A stretch of 33,647 bases of DNA from Corallococcus exercitus (GCF_003611585.1 NZ_RAVW01000044.1:1-33647), one strand, 5' to 3'. Positions 21,540 to 30,527 are shown, counted from the stretch's first letter. Program-made: numbers and translations. The notes: generated by a model from the letters alone, not told the origin.

Positions 21540-22523
21540 TCACCCGTCCCGGTCGCGCCGGGCCCGGGTCTTGAGCAGGAGCTCGTCCATCACGGACGAG
21601 AACTTCCGCGGGTCGAAGTCCCGGTCCGGCGAGCGCTCCTGCTCCGCCTCGCAGAACTGCTCGACGAGCTCCCGGAGCGGGTGCTTCATGTAGTGGCGGT
21701 ACGCCGCGTAGGTCTTCTTGCGGCGGGTGTCCTCGAAGGCCCGCGCGTTGTCCCTCCACACCTCGCTCCGGTAGCGGTGGTTCACGCCCTCTTCGAGCAT
21801 GCCCCGCTCGAACCGCTGCTGGATCTGCCCGAGGAACCCCAGCAGGAACAGCTTCGCGTCCCGCTCCCGGTGGAAGACCCGCTCCAGGCCGAAGGAGTCC
21901 AGGCCCACGAGGACGTGGTACGTCAGCCCATCCGGCTCGTGCTCCTGCTTGCGCTTCGCCTTGCGCCAGTTGATCAGCTCCTCGCCATAGAACGTGGACT
22001 CGAGGTCGTGGGTGCGCAGGAAGACGTGCATCGTGTCGCGGCAGCCCGCGGCGGCCTCCACGTACCGGGTGGAGAGGGTGTCCCAGAGCGCGCCCTGCGG
22101 TCCCCAGTCGTCGCTGCCCAGCCACACCTTGAACCGGGGGTTGGTCAGCTTGTCCAGGATGCCGCCGTACACGGTGCTCTCCAGCGTGTCGTAGCCCCGG
22201 GCGCGCACGTATTCGCTGACCTGGATTCCTCCGGACCAGAGGGCCAGCGGCGTGCCCCGGGCCGTGGGCATCAGCAGGTCCCGGGCCCTGGCGCTGAGCA
22301 GCCGGTCCAGCGCGAGGAACTCGGGGACGGGCAGGTTCCAGGCGCTGGCGGCCATGAACTCGGCGCGCCGCTGGAGTCCCCGGATGATGAGCGCCCACGA
22401 GTCCTGGATGAACGCGGGCTGCAGCCGCGCTTCGCGGCAGAGGCGCTCGTATTCAGCGGAGTGGGGATGGGTGGCGGGGAAGCGCACGATCTGGGCCCAG
22501 TCCACGTCGGCGCTCGTCGGCAT
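21540..22523 (-). CDS. Unknown 327-aa soluble protein
   Basis: I do not recognise this protein. It has no signal or membrane helix and is rich in aromatic and charged residues. Notable segments are GIQVSEYVRARGYDTLESTVYGGI (about 100-123), KVWLGSDDWGPQGALWDTL, THDLESTFYGEEL and a C-terminal Lys/Arg-rich end. The WLGSDDWG and TFYGEELINWRKAKRK stretches look conserved enough to be functional. ATG 22523 is preferred; a GTG at 22541 is in frame. Codon use is typical of the host, so it is very likely a real gene. Confidence 0.72.
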   Translation of the reverse strand: MPTSADVDWAQIVRFPATHPHSAEYERLCREARLQPAFIQDSWALIIRGLQRRAEFMAASAWNLPVPEFLALDRLLSARARDLLMPTARGTPLALWSGGIQVSEYVRARGYDTLESTVYGGILDKLTNPRFKVWLGSDDWGPQGALWDTLSTRYVEAAAGCRDTMHVFLRTHDLESTFYGEELINWRKAKRKQEHEPDGLTYHVLVGLDSFGLERVFHRERDAKLFLLGFLGQIQQRFERGMLEEGVNHRYRSEVWRDNARAFEDTRRKKTYAAYRHYMKHPLRELVEQFCEAEQERSPDRDFDPRKFSSVMDELLLKTRARRDRDG

Positions 22524-22602
22524 GGGCGCGAAGCCTAGCACCCAGGGCCGCCTGGCTCGACGGCATGCGCGGAGGCCGGATGGGCGTTACACCGGAGACA
22601 CC

Positions 22603-23421
22603 ATGCCGACCGCCCCTTCCAGCACTTCGCGCCTGCCCGTCGTCTTCATCCCGCACGGCGGCGGCCCCTGGCCGTTCGTGGAGATGGGCCTTCCGAAAGC
22701 GGAGGTCCAGTCGCTCGCGACGTACCTGCGTCAGGTGGGGCAGCGCCTCGCGACGCCGCCGAAGGCGCTGCTCGTCATCTCCGCCCACTGGGAGGAGCCC
22801 GTGGCCACGGTGATGACGTCCGAGGCGCCGCCCATCCTGTATGACTATTACGGCTTCCCGCCGGAGTCGTACCGCATCACCTGGCCGGCGCCGGGCAGCC
22901 CGAGGCTCGCCGCGCGCGTGCGCGAGCTGCTCTCCACGGCGGGCTTCGCCACGGCGGAAGACCCCGCGCGTGGCTACGACCACGGCACCTTCATCCCGCT
23001 GAAGCTCACGTACCCGGAGGCGGACATCCCCTGCGTCCAGCTCTCGCTGAAGCAGGGGTTGGATCCAGCGGAGCACCTGGCCATGGGCCGGGCGCTCGCG
23101 CCGCTTCGCGACGAGGGCATCTTCATCATCGGCAGCGGGCTGACGTTCCACAACCTGCGCGCCTTCGGGGACCCGCGCGTGCACGAGGTCTCCGCGAAGT
23201 TCGACGCCTGGGTCCAGGACGCGGCCACCGCCCCCGCGTCCGTGCGTGACGAGATGCTCACGCAGTGGACGCAGGCGCCCTACGCACGGCTCGCCCATCC
23301 GCGCGAGGAGCACCTGCTCCCCCTGATGGTCGCCGCGGGTGCCGCCGGTGAGGACCGGGGCACCACCACCTGGGCCGGCGCCATGATGGGGACGCGCATC
23401 TCCGGCTACCAGTTCGGCTGA
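22603..23421 (+). CDS. DODA-type (LigB-fold) extradiol ring-cleavage dioxygenase
   Basis: This 272-aa enzyme belongs to the 4,5-DOPA dioxygenase/LigB family, which opens catechol-type rings with a non-haem metal. Metal-site His residues are visible: H18 in FIPHGGGPWPF, H62 in ISAHWEEP and H127 in GYDHGTFIPL; H183 in GLTFHNLRAF is also typical. The PHGGGP start is characteristic. ATG 22603 follows GGAGACACC; upstream frame is not coding. It stands alone between convergent and divergent neighbours. The native substrate cannot be told. Confidence 0.9.
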   Translation: MPTAPSSTSRLPVVFIPHGGGPWPFVEMGLPKAEVQSLATYLRQVGQRLATPPKALLVISAHWEEPVATVMTSEAPPILYDYYGFPPESYRITWPAPGSPRLAARVRELLSTAGFATAEDPARGYDHGTFIPLKLTYPEADIPCVQLSLKQGLDPAEHLAMGRALAPLRDEGIFIIGSGLTFHNLRAFGDPRVHEVSAKFDAWVQDAATAPASVRDEMLTQWTQAPYARLAHPREEHLLPLMVAAGAAGEDRGTTTWAGAMMGTRISGYQFG

Positions 23422-23436
23422 CGGCAGCGCGGGCCT

Positions 23437-24153
23437 TCAGCCCTTGGGGGCCGGGGACTGCTTCTTCTCGGCCAGGACCTCGAGGACCTCCTGCGCGGTG
23501 GCGGCGGAGGACGCCGGGTTCTGCCCGGTGACGAGCCGCCCGTCGCGCACCGTGAAGCTCTTCCACAGCGGGCCGGACTCGTAGCGGGCGCCCAGCTCGC
23601 GCAGCCGGGTCTCCAGCGGGAAGGGGACGATGGCGTCGAACTTCGCCGCCTGCTCCTCCGCGTTACTGAAGCCCGCCACGCGCTTGCCCGCCACCAGCGG
23701 CTTGCCGTCCGGGCCCTTCACGCCCACCAGCGCCGCCGGGCCGTGGCACACGGCCGCCACCACCGCGCCCCGCGCGTAGCCCGCGGAGAGCAGCTGGTGC
23801 GTGGGCGCGTGTTGCGACAGGTCCCACATCACGCCGTGCCCGCCCACCACGAAGTAGGCGTCGTAGGTGTCCTTCACCTGGGCGAGCACCTTCGTGTTCG
23901 CCAGCTTCTTCGTCGCCTCGGCATCCGCGAGGAAGGCGCGCGTGTCCTCCGTCGCCTCCTTCTCGCTGCGCGGATCCACGGGCGCCTTGCCACCCAGCGG
24001 CGAGGCGATGTCCACCTGCGCTCCGGCCCGGGTGAACTGCTCGTACGGCGCGGCGAGCTCCTCCAACCAGAAGCCCGTCTTCTCCCCGGTGCTCCCGAAC
24101 TGCGAGTGGCTGGTGACGATGAGCAGGACCTTCACGGCGGTCAGCGCTTCCAT
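23437..24153 (-). CDS. DJ-1/PfpI family protein (class I glutamine amidotransferase-like)
   Basis: This 238-aa protein has the DJ-1/PfpI fold: VKVLLIVTSH at the start, FVVGGHGVMWDL (101-112) and the nucleophile elbow AAVCHGPAAL with C136-H137. A Glu in the N-terminal FWLEELAAPY (E31/E32) completes the usual site. It is of the larger type close to Hsp31-like glyoxalase/deglycase proteins, so it may detoxify reactive carbonyls or serve as a chaperone. It is divergent from the LysR gene with 100 bp between, so that regulator probably controls it. It ends 15 bp from the dioxygenase stop (convergent). Confidence 0.9.
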   Translation of the reverse strand: MEALTAVKVLLIVTSHSQFGSTGEKTGFWLEELAAPYEQFTRAGAQVDIASPLGGKAPVDPRSEKEATEDTRAFLADAEATKKLANTKVLAQVKDTYDAYFVVGGHGVMWDLSQHAPTHQLLSAGYARGAVVAAVCHGPAALVGVKGPDGKPLVAGKRVAGFSNAEEQAAKFDAIVPFPLETRLRELGARYESGPLWKSFTVRDGRLVTGQNPASSAATAQEVLEVLAEKKQSPAPKG

Positions 24154-24235
24154 GGGGTGTCTCCTTCAAGCCCCTGTCCATGGGGCGATGGGTGAGGAAT
24201 ACGTCCGGGCCGTGCCCAAGAAAACCGCGAGTCAC

Positions 24236-24250
24236 TTCACATAAACTGAA
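24236..24250. promoter_or_regulatory. LysR-type operator (TTCA-N7-TGAA dyad)
   Basis: CTTCA (24235-24239) and TGAAG (24247-24251) form a perfect 5-bp inverted repeat with a T-N11-A core, the classic LysR-family box. It lies 3 bp before the LysR start codon and in the shared 100-bp gap with the PfpI gene. Binding here would repress the regulator's own gene and could activate the divergent PfpI gene. Confidence 0.6.
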
Positions 24251-24253
24251 GCC

Positions 24254-25171
24254 ATGCTTGGCAATCACGAAGCGCTCTGGACGCTGTGGGAGGTGAGCCG
24301 GGCGGGCACGCACGCGGCCGCCGCCGCGCGCCTGGGCATCACCGCCTCCGCCGTGGGCCAGCAGCTCAAGGCGCTGGAGCGGCACGCCGGCGTGGCGTTG
24401 TTCGAACGGGTGGGGCGCAGGGCGCGGCTCACCCCGGCGGGTGCTGCCCTCGTCGCGCGGCTGGGGGAGCACCTGCCGGCGCTGGACGCGGCGCTGGAGG
24501 CGGCCTCCGAGGCCCAGCGCGCGGTGCGTGGCGAGGTGTCCCTGGGCGGGCCCTGGCCCTTCTTCCGGTACTGGCTCCGGCCCCGCCTGCCGGGCCTGCT
24601 GGCGCGCCACCCGGAGCTGCGGCTGGACGTGCGCTTCGACGTGCCCAGCCGCGTGTCCCGGCTGTTGCTGGAGGGGGCGTTGGACCTGGGCATCCTCGGG
24701 CTGCTGCCGGACGCTCCGGGCCTGGAGGTCCGGCCGGTGGCCCAGGAGGAGTTCGTCGCCGTGGCCGCGCCCTCGTACCTGAAGCGGTGGGGAGCGCCGC
24801 GCACGGCCCGGGACTACGGCGCGCATCGCTTCATCGCCTTCGACGCGGACCTGGCGATGCTGGCGCCCTGGTGGCGCTCCGCCTTCGGCCCGAAGGAGCC
24901 TCTGCCGGCGCAGGTGGTGTGCCGCATCGCCAACCTGGACGAGATGCTGGCCCTGGTGGAGGCGGGCGCGGGGCTGGCGGTGCTGCCCGACTACCTGGTG
25001 GCGCCCGCCGTGCGGGAGAAGCGGGTGGTGACGCTCACGCCGGAGCCGGGCCGGCGCTCCGCGAGGCGCCCCCGGGGCACGCTCTGGGTCGCATGGCGCA
25101 AGGCCGCGGCACCCACGGCGCGCTTCGTCGCGGTGCGTGACTGGCTCCTGGGCGGACAGGCGCCGCGTTAG
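24254..25171 (+). CDS. LysR-family transcriptional regulator
   Basis: This 305-aa regulator has an N-terminal winged helix (EALWTLWEVSRAGTHAAAAA, then ARLGITASAVGQQLKALERHAG, residues 26-47, then LFERVGRRARLTPAG) and a LysR substrate-binding domain from about residue 92 (GEVSLGGPWPFFRYWLRP, LDLGILGLLPDAP, LVEAGAGLAVLPDYLV). Its likely target is the divergent PfpI gene, through the dyad at 24236-24250. The inducer is unknown. The first codon ATG lies just after the dyad without a strong ribosome site, so expression may be low. Confidence 0.92.
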   Translation: MLGNHEALWTLWEVSRAGTHAAAAARLGITASAVGQQLKALERHAGVALFERVGRRARLTPAGAALVARLGEHLPALDAALEAASEAQRAVRGEVSLGGPWPFFRYWLRPRLPGLLARHPELRLDVRFDVPSRVSRLLLEGALDLGILGLLPDAPGLEVRPVAQEEFVAVAAPSYLKRWGAPRTARDYGAHRFIAFDADLAMLAPWWRSAFGPKEPLPAQVVCRIANLDEMLALVEAGAGLAVLPDYLVAPAVREKRVVTLTPEPGRRSARRPRGTLWVAWRKAAAPTARFVAVRDWLLGGQAPR

Positions 25172-25384
25172 CGCCGCGCGCCAGGGCCCAGGGGGGCTCG
25201 CGCCCGCCTGCCCTCCAGCCGGGAGGGAGGTCATTGCCGGTGGCCGCATCCAGACCCGGACATTCGTGGTTCCCGGCGGGGCAGGGGGGCCGCATCTTGA
25301 CCGTGAGGAGACCGGGCCCGTGCCGCCGTGGAGGAGTCCATGGAGGACGCGGGCCCCTTCGCACGACGCGGGAGGACGTGGCCA

Positions 25385-25924
25385 ATGCGGGGAATGCGCG
25401 GGACGGCGGGCCTGCTGGTGCTGGGCCTGATGGGACTCGGAGGGCTGTCGGCGTGCAACGGCGGCGAGCCGGGGCCGGACGGCCCTTCCGCGAAGCACCG
25501 CGAAGGGCGCTCGGAGGTGCTGCGCGGGCTGATGGCCTCCAAGGAGACCGTGGATCCGAAGGCCTTGAAGAACGCGGGCGCGGAGGCGAAGGGGGCGCCG
25601 GGCCCCGCTCCGGCCCCTGAGGGAACGGGCGGCTCCGGTCAGCAGCCACGGCCCATGGGCTGGGCCGCGGGCCGGGTGTCCTGGGTGGGCGACGACGAGG
25701 TGCTCTTCGTGGACGGCCACGGCCAGGAGCAGGAGGTCCACGTGGACGAGGCCACGCGGCTCAAGCGCGGCGACGAGAACGCCCAGCTGCGCGACCTGTC
25801 CGAGGGCGATGAAATCCGCGTCACCTACGAGGACCAGGGCCAGGAGTGGATCGCCCGGGACGTGGACGCGGTGCCCGCGCGCAAGACGCCCGGACCCGAC
25901 CCCGAGTCCCCGCCGCTGCGCTGA
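25385..25924 (+). CDS. Small hypothetical lipoprotein
   Basis: This 179-aa protein carries a lipoprotein signal ending LSAC (Cys about residue 22). A Pro/Gly/Ala-rich linker leads to a small beta-rich domain (AAGRVSWVGDDEVLFVDGHG, then EVHVDEATRLKRGD and GDEIRVTYEDQGQEWIARDV) that resembles the DUF5666-like or PRC-like small barrels seen in periplasmic proteins; the match is by eye only. ATG 25385 follows GGAGGACGTGG. It ends just before the convergent nuclease lipoprotein gene. Confidence 0.78.
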   Translation: MRGMRGTAGLLVLGLMGLGGLSACNGGEPGPDGPSAKHREGRSEVLRGLMASKETVDPKALKNAGAEAKGAPGPAPAPEGTGGSGQQPRPMGWAAGRVSWVGDDEVLFVDGHGQEQEVHVDEATRLKRGDENAQLRDLSEGDEIRVTYEDQGQEWIARDVDAVPARKTPGPDPESPPLR

Positions 25925-28252
25925 CTAGAACGCGCCGCCGTCCGCGCGCCGGCCCGGCGAGGACTTCAGCCCGGGCGTCAGCGTGGTGTGCAGCACGAAG
26001 CCCGCGTCCGGCGACAGGTCCGGGGAGCGGTTGATGGACACCGCGTCCACGGTGCTGAAGTACTCGACCCTGTCCACGACGCCGCCGTCCGTGCGCTTGA
26101 GCTGCACGATGTCCGACGTGTTGTTGAGGCTCAGCGTCCCTCCGGAGGACGCCACCGTGTCGGGCGTGCCGGGCGTGAAGCCCTCCGGCCCACCGAAGAC
26201 GACCAGGGGCCGGCCCGGCTGCAGCACCGTGCCCGGGGCGAAGACGTGCTGCCAGTTCAGGGCGTCCCACAGGCTCCAGCCGGACAGGTCCACCGGGACG
26301 GGGCTCGCGTTGTAGAGCTCCACGAACTCGTGAGCGGTGCCGCCAGGGAGCGCGGGCTCGTTGGCGAGCACCTCGTTGATGACCACGCGGGGCGCCGTGC
26401 GCGTGAACCAGATGCGGCCGGGGTTCATGTCGAAGCACGACGCGTTGGCCGTGTCCACCACGCGCACCAGCACCAGGTCGCTCTCCACGCCGGGCACGGT
26501 CCACGTGAAGGTGCCCGCGGTCGCGCTCAGGGAAGAGGCCACGACATTCCAGGTGTGGCCGCCGTCGTAGGAGGCCTCGATGCGCACGGTGCTCATCCCC
26601 ACCGAGCGCCACGTGACCGCCAGCGGAGTGCCCGCGACGAACGTGCCGCCCAGGGGCGCGGTGAGCCGCACGCGCGGACCGGGAACGCCGCTCAGGTCAT
26701 AGCGGGTGAGGACGGGGTAGTGGTCGCTGACGGTGCGCGAGTAGTCCGGAATCGTCACGTCGGGCCGGAGCACCTGGACGCCGCCGGGCACGGCGTCCAC
26801 GGCCACCTCGTCGGTGACCAACGTGTGGTCGATGACGTCGTCGTATTCAGTGGTGGTGCGGCTGTTGGCGTCGGTCAGCACCCGCGTGAGGAAGGTGTAG
26901 TGCGTGGGGTCGCCCAGGAAGTTCAGGTAGGGCGAGGACAGCGCGACGCCGTTCTCCGTGGTGATGGAGTGGTCCAGGTCGTCGTTCCAGTCACCGATGA
27001 CGAGCACTCGGGCCGTGGGCAGCGACTGGTCCAGGTAGTTCTTGAGGGCGGCCGCGGAGCGCTGGCGCTGGTCGTAGGACGTGCGGTCCTCGAAGGCCTT
27101 CATGTGCGTGACGATGACGACCAGGGGCGCGTCCTCGCCGTGGATGCGGGTGGTGAAGTCCACGCGCAGTGGCGGGCGTCCGCCGAAGTCCGCGGCCTGC
27201 GCGGTGAGGATGACCTGGGCGCTGCGGTAGGTGAGCGTGCTGGTGTCGTAGAGGATGCCGGGCTTCTGCTCGCCGGCGGAGTACTGCGACGCGCCGCTGA
27301 GGACGTACGTGCTGTTGTTGGCGAGGAAGCCGCTGTAGGTGCCGGGCAGTCCCGCCAGGAGCGTGTTGAAGTCCGCGGTGTCCACCATCTCCACCAGGCC
27401 CCAGACGTGGGCCCTCGCTCCGCCGATGACGTTCGTCGCTCCGGTGACCTGGAGGTCGTCGGACCAGCCGCCGTCGGAGGTGGAGTTCACCGGGCCCTGG
27501 TTGGGCGCGCCGAACCACTCCAGGTTCCAGTGCCCCACGGTGAACAGCGTGAGCGGGGGCTGCACGATCACCACCACCTGCAGGGACGCGGTCCCGCCAT
27601 CCGCGTCGCGCACGATGGCGGTGAAGATGGTCGTGCCCGCGGCGGTGGGTGTGCCGGACAGGGCGCCGTCCGCGGAGAGGGTGAGCCCCGCCGCCAGCGT
27701 CCCGGTGAAGCTCCAGGTGAACGGCGCCCGGCCGCCGGAGGCGCTGAGCTGCGCGGCATAGGGCTGCCCCACGCGTCCGTCCCCAAGCCCCGGGGAATTC
27801 ACCGTCAGCGTCGGAACCCCACCGCCATCCGGCAGGCCGCCGTCGCCTTGCGAGCCGCCATCGGAAGGCAGGCCGCCGTCGGAAGGCACGCCGCCATCGC
27901 CCTGCATGCCGCCATCGAAAGGCAGACCGCCGTCGAAAGGCAGACCGCCGTCGAAAGGCAGGCCGCCATCGCCGGGCACGCCGCTGTCGGTGGAGGCACC
28001 TCCGTCGCCAGACGCGCCACCGTCGTCGGGCACGCCGCTGTCGGCGGTGGAGGCACCGCCATCGCCGGGCACGCCGCTGTCGGTGAAGCCACCCCCATCA
28101 CCGGGCACTCCGCCGTCACCCGGGATGCCGCTATCGGAAGGCACACCGCTGTCGGAGGGCACGCCCGGATTCGAAGGCGTGGAGCCGGGACACGCGGCGA
28201 GCAGCAGGGCGAGCAGTGGCGCGACGATGCGAGGGAGGGACATGGAAGCCAT
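25925..28252 (-). CDS. Secreted lipoprotein nuclease: Ig-like, EEP and lamin-tail domains
   Basis: This 775-aa lipoprotein (lipid on C21 in LLLAACPG) is predicted to sit on the cell surface and cut nucleic acid or phosphoesters. A Gly/Asp/Ser-rich repeat spacer covers residues 29-140. A putative Ig domain (about 150-232, GQPYAAQLSASGGRAPFTW) follows. An endonuclease/exonuclease/phosphatase domain (about 235-517) has HWNLEWFG, WGLVEMVD, VIGDWNDDLD and the final SDHYPV. A second beta-rich segment follows, then a lamin-tail domain (about 622-724, VINEVLANEPALPGG to VDLSGWSLWD). ExeM-like extracellular nucleases pair such domains. It lies downstream of another large lipoprotein gene, with a hairpin between them. 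Confidence 0.88.
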   Translation of the reverse strand: MASMSLPRIVAPLLALLLAACPGSTPSNPGVPSDSGVPSDSGIPGDGGVPGDGGGFTDSGVPGDGGASTADSGVPDDGGASGDGGASTDSGVPGDGGLPFDGGLPFDGGLPFDGGMQGDGGVPSDGGLPSDGGSQGDGGLPDGGGVPTLTVNSPGLGDGRVGQPYAAQLSASGGRAPFTWSFTGTLAAGLTLSADGALSGTPTAAGTTIFTAIVRDADGGTASLQVVVIVQPPLTLFTVGHWNLEWFGAPNQGPVNSTSDGGWSDDLQVTGATNVIGGARAHVWGLVEMVDTADFNTLLAGLPGTYSGFLANNSTYVLSGASQYSAGEQKPGILYDTSTLTYRSAQVILTAQAADFGGRPPLRVDFTTRIHGEDAPLVVIVTHMKAFEDRTSYDQRQRSAAALKNYLDQSLPTARVLVIGDWNDDLDHSITTENGVALSSPYLNFLGDPTHYTFLTRVLTDANSRTTTEYDDVIDHTLVTDEVAVDAVPGGVQVLRPDVTIPDYSRTVSDHYPVLTRYDLSGVPGPRVRLTAPLGGTFVAGTPLAVTWRSVGMSTVRIEASYDGGHTWNVVASSLSATAGTFTWTVPGVESDLVLVRVVDTANASCFDMNPGRIWFTRTAPRVVINEVLANEPALPGGTAHEFVELYNASPVPVDLSGWSLWDALNWQHVFAPGTVLQPGRPLVVFGGPEGFTPGTPDTVASSGGTLSLNNTSDIVQLKRTDGGVVDRVEYFSTVDAVSINRSPDLSPDAGFVLHTTLTPGLKSSPGRRADGGAF
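27830..28165 (-). repeat. Degenerate 9-bp-based coding repeat in nuclease lipoprotein
   Basis: The DNA repeats units encoding G-[VI/LM]-P-x-D-[SG]-G, in blocks of 21-30 bp; the clearest is an 18-bp unit (AAAGGCAGACCGCCGTCG) in three near-identical copies around 27915-27962. It gives a flexible acidic stalk that could bind calcium. Length probably varies between strains by slippage. Confidence 0.75.
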
Positions 28253-28352
28253 CCGGTCCAGACGCCGGAACGGGACCACGGTCCATCGCGATGACGGGCG
28301 GTGCATCCCCATGTTTCCAAGAGTGACACATCCCCCTGTCATCCAAGAAGAA

Positions 28353-28385
28353 GGGCCGCGCCCCCCAGGTGGAGGAGCGCGGCCC
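28353..28385 (-). terminator. Rho-independent-type terminator after the OB-like lipoprotein gene
   Basis: A perfect 9-bp stem (GGGCCGCGC 28353-28361, GCGCGGCCC 28377-28385) with a 15-nt loop is followed, reading the minus strand, by TTCTTCTT. It lies 31 bp past the stop at 28416. It should end most transcription before the nuclease gene, which then needs its own promoter in 28253-28350. Confidence 0.7.
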
Positions 28386-28415
28386 CAAGTCACAACAAGG
28401 TGTCAGTGACGGCGA

Positions 28416-30389
28416 CTACGGATTCGCGACACCCCAGGACGGAGCACCCACGGCCCAGTCGGCGGCCGTGTTCGTGTCCGTGGCGCTGACGCGACGGACG
28501 GTGTTGCTGGCCGGCGTCGCGCCGGACGACGGCACGTTGGTCCAGTCCGCGGAGACAGCCGCCGCGGTGGGCGTGGAGGTCGTCGTGCACAGCGCACCGC
28601 CGCAGTCCGCGGGCAGCCACTGACCGGCGGCCTGGATGGCCTGGAGGTTGCCCGGGAAGGCCCCGGGCTGGTTCGGCGCGTTGCGCGCGAAGGGCACCGC
28701 GTCCTGGATGGCGTTCTGTGCGTCACGCACCAGGATGATGCGGCTGGAGAAGGTGATATCCGTCGTCCCGCCCTTGAAGTCCCAGGCCGTGTCGAAGTTG
28801 GCCGGGGTGCTGCTGGTGGGGAACTGGTTCTTCGCGGTGGTCTCGCTCTCGCCCGTGCCGGCGATGTGGACCACGATGATGTCGCCCTCGGCCACGGCCA
28901 CGTCCGGGAAGGTGGCCAGGGTCACGGCGGAGTTCACGTCCTGCTGCAGGAGGAGGCCCGCCGTCGTGCCGGCGGTGACGACCTGCAGCTCCACGAGGTC
29001 CAGCTTGTTCGCCGCGCTGGGCTGCACCTCGGTGATGCGCAGGACGGCGCCCGTGCGGTAGCCCTTGAAGGCCGCCGAGTTCGGGGTGGTGACCGCGCCA
29101 CCCACCGTGTCCTTCACGGAGTTGGCGACCGACACCGTGTAGTCCGTCCCCGGGACCTGCTCGGTGGTCGTCACGAGGACGTCCCTGCCGATGACCGTCG
29201 CGCTCTGCGCCTGGAGGCCGCCGCTGAACGTGAACTGCGTCGGCACCGCGGTGACGCTGGCCGCGTCCACCGAACGGCTGAAGGAGACCTTGACCTGCGT
29301 GAGCGCCGTCGCGAAGGCGCTCGCCAGCGTCGGCGCGGGGCACCCGGTGACGGTGAGCTGCTCCGGCGCGAACACGGACACCTGGGGCTGGGCGTTGAAG
29401 CGCCAGACGATGCCGGTGGGCACCGCCACGTCGCAGCCCGAGACCATGTCCAGGTAGGTGGACACGGTGGAGGGCACGCGCAGGAGCAGGGGGCTGGGGG
29501 ACGGCTCACCCGTGGTGATGACCGGGAAGGCGGTGAAGGCCGTGCCGCTGTTGTTGCCCGCCGCCAGCTTGCCGGACACGGTGACAATGCGGCTCTCGTA
29601 GACGTTGGTCGTGCCGGCGTCCTCGAAGGTGCTGACCGCGTTCACGTCCACCTTCAGGCCCGCGGGCGTCGCGGTGCTCAGATTCCACACGCCGTGGTTC
29701 TTGCTCACCACGGTCAGGTCCGTGACGGTCTTCGCCACGTTGAGCCCGCTGATGATCTCCTTCTCCGTGACGTTCAGCGTCACGCGGTCACCCACGGCGA
29801 CCGGCGTGGTGGACGCGGAGTCCCGCACGAACATCGCCGGGCCGTTGGCCTCGGCCTGCAGGAAGAAGCCGGATGCCTCCGTGGCCGCGCTGCCCGCCAC
29901 CGCGGGCTTGATGAAGGTCACGAACGCGCCGCTGACGGGCAGCGGCGTGGCCGGTGCGCCCACCGGAGCCGCGACGAACGCGGCGATCTGCGCGCTCGTC
30001 TCCGCCAGCGGCGTGGTGACGCTGGAGGGCGTGCAGGTGTTCGTCTCGATGTTGCAGGACTCGGTCAGAGAGCAGGCCGGGCTGCACGCCTGGGGGGTCG
30101 TGCCGCCGTCGGTGCCGGCATCCGTCCCGGTGCCCGCGTCCGTGCCGGCGTCAGAGCCCGCGTCCGTCCCGGTGCCCGCGTCCGTGCCCGCGTCCACTTC
30201 CGGCGTGGTCAGCGTGCGCAGCTCGCACTTGTTCTCCACGCAGGCGTAGACCTGCCCCTCGGGGGGCGTGCCCTTGTCACGACAGTCGAACTGATCGACA
30301 CACTCGTCGCCGCAACCCGTGCCAACCGTGACGAACACGGTGGTGACGAGTGCCGGCAGCCAGCTGCGCTTCAGGCTCCGCTTCAGCAT
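28416..30389 (-). CDS. Large lipoprotein with OB-like segment and Ig-like domains
   Basis: This 657-aa lipoprotein starts at ATG 30389 behind GGGAGG and has lipid on C26 (VGTGC). A Cys-rich stretch (DECVDQFDCRDKG, CVENKCEL) is followed by a DAGT repeat spacer (about 66-100), another Cys group (ACSPACSLTESC), and an OB-like segment (about 150-215: GAFVTFIKPA, SGFFLQAEANGPAMFV, VGDRVTLNVTEK). Such segments accompany secreted EEP nucleases. Then come an Ig-like domain (APTLASAFATALTQVKVSFSR) and a lamin-tail-like C-terminus (RITEVQPSAANKLDLVELQV). It shares this theme with the next gene and may act with it in extracellular nucleic-acid use or matrix handling. Confidence 0.8.
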   Translation of the reverse strand: MLKRSLKRSWLPALVTTVFVTVGTGCGDECVDQFDCRDKGTPPEGQVYACVENKCELRTLTTPEVDAGTDAGTGTDAGSDAGTDAGTGTDAGTDGGTTPQACSPACSLTESCNIETNTCTPSSVTTPLAETSAQIAAFVAAPVGAPATPLPVSGAFVTFIKPAVAGSAATEASGFFLQAEANGPAMFVRDSASTTPVAVGDRVTLNVTEKEIISGLNVAKTVTDLTVVSKNHGVWNLSTATPAGLKVDVNAVSTFEDAGTTNVYESRIVTVSGKLAAGNNSGTAFTAFPVITTGEPSPSPLLLRVPSTVSTYLDMVSGCDVAVPTGIVWRFNAQPQVSVFAPEQLTVTGCPAPTLASAFATALTQVKVSFSRSVDAASVTAVPTQFTFSGGLQAQSATVIGRDVLVTTTEQVPGTDYTVSVANSVKDTVGGAVTTPNSAAFKGYRTGAVLRITEVQPSAANKLDLVELQVVTAGTTAGLLLQQDVNSAVTLATFPDVAVAEGDIIVVHIAGTGESETTAKNQFPTSSTPANFDTAWDFKGGTTDITFSSRIILVRDAQNAIQDAVPFARNAPNQPGAFPGNLQAIQAAGQWLPADCGGALCTTTSTPTAAAVSADWTNVPSSGATPASNTVRRVSATDTNTAADWAVGAPSWGVANP

Positions 30390-30527
30390 GTGAATGCCTC
30401 CCATGGGGTCCAGACTGCAGATGCGGTCCCCCTTACACCCGAAAACAGAGGGGCGTCCATTTGCCCAACCACCTGCTACGTCCCTGTCACCCCAAACGAC
30501 GCCCAGGGGCCTGGGAATCGCAGGAAG

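Noticed and set aside
23663-25741. 692-aa minus-strand frame
   Set aside because: Shadow of PfpI, LysR and lipoprotein genes in other frames.
27830-28165. Short regular repeats as a possible CRISPR array
   Set aside because: Units are in frame, imperfect, without unique spacers, and encode a Gly/Asp stalk.
25988-28294. Long plus-strand frame (768 aa) with HAA/GRQ repeats
   Set aside because: Antisense of the nuclease lipoprotein; the repeats mirror its stalk.
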